DNA of 64,000 bases, from assembly GCF_020010925.1 (NCBI RefSeq), contig NZ_JAGJBZ010000002.1, positions 1,488,001 through 1,552,000 on the forward strand. The letters run 5' to 3'. The notes beneath the pieces were generated by a model. That model did no database searches, had not been told where the DNA came from, and saw only the letters and a list, made by a program, of their open reading frames with translations. Each line of letters starts with the position of its first letter. Within the stretch, counting starts at the first letter, position 1. The translations under genes were made by a program, and so were the position numbers. Positions 60,565-64,000 of this stretch are shown in pieces. Source of the DNA: Streptomyces griseiscabiei. GTDB taxonomy: Bacteria > Actinomycetota > Actinomycetes > Streptomycetales > Streptomycetaceae.

Positions 60565-62358
60565 ATGACCGACACCCAGGGCCCCGGGCTGTCCCGGCGC
60601 ACCCTCCTCCAGGCCACCGGGGCCACGGCCGCCGCGTACTCCCTGCTCGGCACGGCCGCCGGCACCGCGAGCGCGGCCGGCGGACCGGGCGCCGGCCGGC
60701 TGGTGGTGCACCCCGTGCCGGACGGACTGCCGCTGAACACCAGCTTCTCCGTCCAGGCCCGCACCCCGGGCGGCGACTGGCGGCCGGTGCCCGTCATCCG
60801 GGCCCGTACGAAGACCATCGACGAGAAGACCGGCGCGGGCGTCGTCCGCAGCTCCTCGGTCGCGAGCCTCGACTTCCGCGGCACCGTGGAGGTCCGGGTC
60901 ACCTCGTCGAAGGGCACGATCCCCTCGGCGCGGATCCGCCCCCTGTCCCACGCCGTCGCGCACGAGGCCGACGGCGACACCGTCAGCTTCCGCCTCACCG
61001 AGCCGCGCAATCTCTCCATCGAACTCGGGGACGCCGACGGCCGCTCCTTCGACCTCTACGACAACCTCCAACTGCACGCCAACCCGATCGAGAAGCGGCG
61101 GCCCGAGAAGGACGACCCGGACGTCATCTACTTCGGACCGGGCATCCACACCGTCCCCGACAACGTGGTGAAGGTGCCCAGCGGCAAGACGGTCTACCTG
61201 GCCGGCGGCGCGGTGCTCAAGGCCCGTGTGGAGTTCAGCCATGTGGAGAACGCCCGGCTGCTCGGCCGGGGCATCATCTACGACTCGGACGCGGCCACCC
61301 TCGTGGCGTTCTCCAGGAACATCGAGATCGACGGCATTCTCGCCCTCAACCCCAGGACCGGCTACTCCTGCACCATCGGCCAGTCCCAGCAGGTCACCGT
61401 CCGCAATCTGCACTCCTACAGCTTCGGCCAATGGGGCGACGGCATCGATGTGTTCAGCAGCGAGGACGTGCTGATCGAAGGCGTCTTCATGCGCAACAGC
61501 GACGACTGCGTCGCCATCTACGCCCACCGCTGGGACTACTACGGCGACTGCCGCAACATCACCGTCCGGAACTCCACCCTCTGGGCCGACGTCGCCCACC
61601 CCGTGAACATCGGCACCCACGGCAACCCCGAGAAGCCCGAGACCATCGAGAACATCGTCCTCAGCGACATCGACGTGCTCCAGCACCGCGAACCACAGGT
61701 CCTCTACCAGGGCTGCGTCGCCCTCAACCCGGGCGACAGCAACCTCATACGCAACGTCCGCATCCAGGACGTCCGCGTGGAGGACTTCACCTGGGGACAA
61801 CTGCTCAACATGCGGGTGATGGCCAACCGGTACAACGCCTCCCCTGGCCGGGGCATCGAGGACGTGTACGTCCGCGACCTCGCCTACAACGGCACCCACG
61901 CCTCCATGGCGATCCTCACCGGCTACGACGCGGACCGCCCGATCAAGAACCTGACCTTCCAGAACCTGTCGGTCAACGGCACGGTCGTGCACGACAAGAT
62001 GAAGAAGCCCGGCTGGTACCTGACCACCGACATGGTCCCGATGTTCGCCAACGAGCACGTCCAGAACCTCCGTTTCCTGGACGCCGACACGGCCGCCGCC
62101 ACCGAGGCCCCCGAGATCACCGGCGCGGCCGAGGTCACGGCCACCGCCGACCGGGTCCTCAACCACCTCGTCACGGCGACCGGGCTGCCCACGTCGTTCG
62201 CCGCCGAGGGCCTGCCCAAGGGCCTGAGCATGGACACCGGCACCGGTCTGATCTCCGGTGTCCCGGCCCGGCCCGGCACCCGCACGGTCACCGTCTCGGC
62301 CACCAACGCCGCCGGTACGGCCACCCGGTCCGTCAAGCTCACCGTGCGCCACCCGTAG
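60565..62358 (+). CDS. Secreted GH28-like pectinase (polygalacturonase family)
   Basis: A 597-aa exported enzyme with a twin-arginine signal (LSRRTLLQATGATAAAYSLLG, then GTASAAGG). A beta-sandwich of about 100 residues precedes a right-handed beta-helix typical of polygalacturonases: WGDGIDVFSSEDVLIEG, NSDDCVAIYAHR with the paired aspartates of the active site, and VNIGTHGNPE with a likely catalytic histidine. A C-terminal Ig-like domain (TATGLPTSFAAEGLPKGLSM) follows. It probably cuts pectin or rhamnogalacturonan outside the cell. The ATG at 60565 has AAGGA nine bases upstream. The next gene starts 15 bases after its stop. Confidence 0.88.
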   Translation: MTDTQGPGLSRRTLLQATGATAAAYSLLGTAAGTASAAGGPGAGRLVVHPVPDGLPLNTSFSVQARTPGGDWRPVPVIRARTKTIDEKTGAGVVRSSSVASLDFRGTVEVRVTSSKGTIPSARIRPLSHAVAHEADGDTVSFRLTEPRNLSIELGDADGRSFDLYDNLQLHANPIEKRRPEKDDPDVIYFGPGIHTVPDNVVKVPSGKTVYLAGGAVLKARVEFSHVENARLLGRGIIYDSDAATLVAFSRNIEIDGILALNPRTGYSCTIGQSQQVTVRNLHSYSFGQWGDGIDVFSSEDVLIEGVFMRNSDDCVAIYAHRWDYYGDCRNITVRNSTLWADVAHPVNIGTHGNPEKPETIENIVLSDIDVLQHREPQVLYQGCVALNPGDSNLIRNVRIQDVRVEDFTWGQLLNMRVMANRYNASPGRGIEDVYVRDLAYNGTHASMAILTGYDADRPIKNLTFQNLSVNGTVVHDKMKKPGWYLTTDMVPMFANEHVQNLRFLDADTAAATEAPEITGAAEVTATADRVLNHLVTATGLPTSFAAEGLPKGLSMDTGTGLISGVPARPGTRTVTVSATNAAGTATRSVKLTVRHP

Positions 62359-62373
62359 GACGAGGAGCGACCT

Positions 62374-64000
62374 GTGCTTCCCCTCAGCAGACGGTTCGAC
62401 CGGCGGTCGTTCCTCGGCGCGGCCGGGGCCACGGCAGCCGCGGCCGGAGCCGGACTCCTGTCCGCGCCCTCCGCCTCCGCCGCGCCCTCCGCCTCGGCCG
62501 GGGCCACGGGCGCCGGTTCCACCGGGACGGCCCCCGCCTTCAGCCATCCGGGCCTCCTGCACACCACCGCCGACCTGGACCGGTGGCGGGCGGCGGTCGC
62601 GGCGAAGGAGTCACCGATCCACGACGGCTATCTCGCGCTGGCCGCCCACGCCCGGTCCAGGTCCACGTACACCGTGCAGAACACGGGCCAGATCATCTCC
62701 TGGGGGCGCGGCCCCACCAACTTCATGAGCCAGGCCGTCGCCGACTCGGCCGCCGCCTACCAGAACGCGCTGATGTGGTGTGTGACGGGCGAGCGGGCCC
62801 ACGCCGACAAGGCCCGGGACATCCTCGACGCCTGGTCGGCCTCCCTCACGACGATCACGGGAGCCGACGGCCCGCTCGGCGCGGGCCTGCAGGCCTTCAA
62901 GTTCGTCAACGCCGCCGAACTGCTCCGGCACACCGGCTACGACGGCTGGCCCGACGCGGCGATCGCCCGCTGCGAGCGCTCGTTCCTCGACGTCTGGTAC
63001 CCGGCGATCTCCGGCTACATGCTGTACGCCAACGGCAACTGGGATCTGACGGCCATGCAGACCGTCCTGGCCATCGGTGTGTTCTGCGAGGAGCCCGTCC
63101 TCTTCGAGGACGCCCTGCGCTTCGCGGCGGCCGGCGCCGGCAACGGCAGCGTGCCGGGCCGGATCGTCACCGCCGCCGGCCAGGGCCAGGAGTCCGGCCG
63201 CGACCAGGGGCACGAGCAGCTGGCCGTCGGCCTGATGGGCGACGCCGCGCAGGTGGCCTGGAACCAGGGCGTCGACCTGTGGGGCGTCGACGGCCGGCGT
63301 CCGCTGGCCAACGCCGAGTACGCCGCCCGCTACAACCTCGGCGGCGACGTCCCCTTCACCCCCGACCTGGACCGCACCGGCAAGTACGTCAAGACGACCG
63401 TCTCCGCGATCGGCCGGGGCACCCTGCCCCCGGTCTACGAGATGTACTACGCCCACTACGCCGGAGTGCGCGGCCTCGACGCCCCCGCGACGAAGGCGGT
63501 GCTCTTCCGGGGCACGGCGGGCGCCCGGTTGGTCGAGGGCGGCAACGACGACCTCCCGGGCTTCGGCACCTTCGCCTACGCCGGGGCCACGGCCCCCGCC
63601 ACGGCTCCCGCGCCGAAGCCCCCGGCCGGTGTGACGGCGGTGGGCGAGCGCGGATCGGTGACCGTGACCTGGCTGCCGTCGGCCCGGGCCACCGGGTACA
63701 CCGTCCGGCGGTCCACCCGCCCCGGAGGCCCCTACGAGAAGGTCGCCACCGGGCTCGGCGCGCCGACGTACACCGACCGGGACGTCCACCGGGGCCGGAC
63801 CTACCACTACACCGTCACCGCCACCAACCCGGCGGGCGGCAGCGGGAGTTCGAGCCCGGTCACCGCCTGCGCCGGGCTGCCCGAGCCCTGGGCCGGCCAG
63901 GATCTCGGGGCGGTGGAGATCCCCGGCTCCGCCGCCTTCGACGGCGAGCGGTTCCTGCTGCGGGCGAGCGGCACGGCGGACACGTACCGCCTGGCGTACG
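62374..64000 (+). CDS. Secreted alginate-lyase-family protein with FN3 domain (partial, runs off window)
   Basis: The frame is open from the GTG at 62374 to the window end (542 codons), so the C-terminus is missing. A twin-arginine signal (DRRSFLGAAGATAAAAGAG) is followed by an all-helical alginate-lyase-type domain (about residues 55-400): HPGLLHTTADLDRWRAAV, NALMWCVTGERAHADKA, NGNWDLTAMQTVLAIGVF and GRDQGHEQLAVGLM. A fibronectin type III domain (PPAGVTAVGERGSVTVTWLP to YHYTVTATNPAGG) and the start of another domain come next. GAGGAG lies eight bases before the GTG. It is co-transcribed with the pectinase and may be an uronate polysaccharide lyase; true substrate unknown. Confidence 0.85.
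   Translation, partial: MLPLSRRFDRRSFLGAAGATAAAAGAGLLSAPSASAAPSASAGATGAGSTGTAPAFSHPGLLHTTADLDRWRAAVAAKESPIHDGYLALAAHARSRSTYTVQNTGQIISWGRGPTNFMSQAVADSAAAYQNALMWCVTGERAHADKARDILDAWSASLTTITGADGPLGAGLQAFKFVNAAELLRHTGYDGWPDAAIARCERSFLDVWYPAISGYMLYANGNWDLTAMQTVLAIGVFCEEPVLFEDALRFAAAGAGNGSVPGRIVTAAGQGQESGRDQGHEQLAVGLMGDAAQVAWNQGVDLWGVDGRRPLANAEYAARYNLGGDVPFTPDLDRTGKYVKTTVSAIGRGTLPPVYEMYYAHYAGVRGLDAPATKAVLFRGTAGARLVEGGNDDLPGFGTFAYAGATAPATAPAPKPPAGVTAVGERGSVTVTWLPSARATGYTVRRSTRPGGPYEKVATGLGAPTYTDRDVHRGRTYHYTVTATNPAGGSGSSSPVTACAGLPEPWAGQDLGAVEIPGSAAFDGERFLLRASGTADTYRLAY

Overview
The window is high-GC chromosomal DNA from a Streptomyces-type actinomycete. This rests on extreme third-position GC, many GTG/TTG starts, frequent leaderless genes, two sugar ABC importers without their own ATPase, a SAV2148-family HEPN protein, and five copies of a GC-rich dispersed intergenic repeat. 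I see no rRNA, tRNA, CRISPR array, transposase or prophage.

Layout: (1) 0.1-6.3 kb, minus strand: an M14 peptidase, maltooligosyltrehalose synthase (treY) and glycogen debranching enzyme (glgX). (2) 6.6-19.7 kb, mixed: the HEPN protein, a DEDDh exonuclease overlapping a GNAT gene, an APH-fold kinase, a sugar ABC operon (permease-permease-lipoprotein), a macrolide-type glycosyltransferase with a 14-bp palindrome in its leaderless promoter, a CDP-alcohol phosphatidyltransferase, an MMPL transporter, a DUF1697 gene and a DinB-fold gene. (3) 29.3-19.75 kb, minus strand: a sulfate and sulfonate assimilation operon. It opens with a 27-codon leader peptide gene, then cysI, a 59-aa double-CxxC protein, cysH, cysC, cysD, cysN, an alkanesulfonate-type ABC importer and a sirohydrochlorin chelatase that would supply siroheme for CysI. 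(4) 29.4-35.1 kb: a GNAT gene, a secreted protein of unknown function, a GAF-domain regulator and an AidB-like acyl-CoA dehydrogenase.

(5) 43.4-35.2 kb, minus strand: the most interesting locus. Five tightly packed genes encode a carrier domain fused to a large membrane/left-handed beta-helix protein like the C-terminal part of epsilon-poly-lysine synthetase (Pls), an adenylation-carrier NRPS protein, a TauD/SyrP-like non-haem iron dioxygenase, and an SbnB/SbnA pair that makes L-2,3-diaminopropionate (Dap). I read this as a split Pls-type synthetase that activates Dap, possibly hydroxylates it, and makes an isopeptide oligomer or polymer at the membrane.

(6) 44-51.5 kb: a YihY/BrkB membrane protein, a 53-bp tandem repeat that grades into the dispersed repeat, a divergent NmrA-like/AraC pair, a second HTH regulator, a VOC protein, a lipoprotein and an LtaS-like membrane sulfatase-fold enzyme. 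(7) 51.7-64 kb: a plant polysaccharide locus with a LacI regulator, GH43 enzyme, sugar ABC importer, 2-hydroxyacid dehydrogenase, a Tat-exported GH28-like pectinase and a Tat-exported alginate-lyase-family protein cut by the window end. Three of its promoters share a LacI-type 14-bp operator-like motif. A small reductase and a 114-aa unknown sit between the regulator and the rest.

Starts were chosen by ribosome-binding site, frame conservation or a -10 box six to seven bases upstream, so several differ from the longest possible frame. No database search was run; families are named from motifs recognised by eye.
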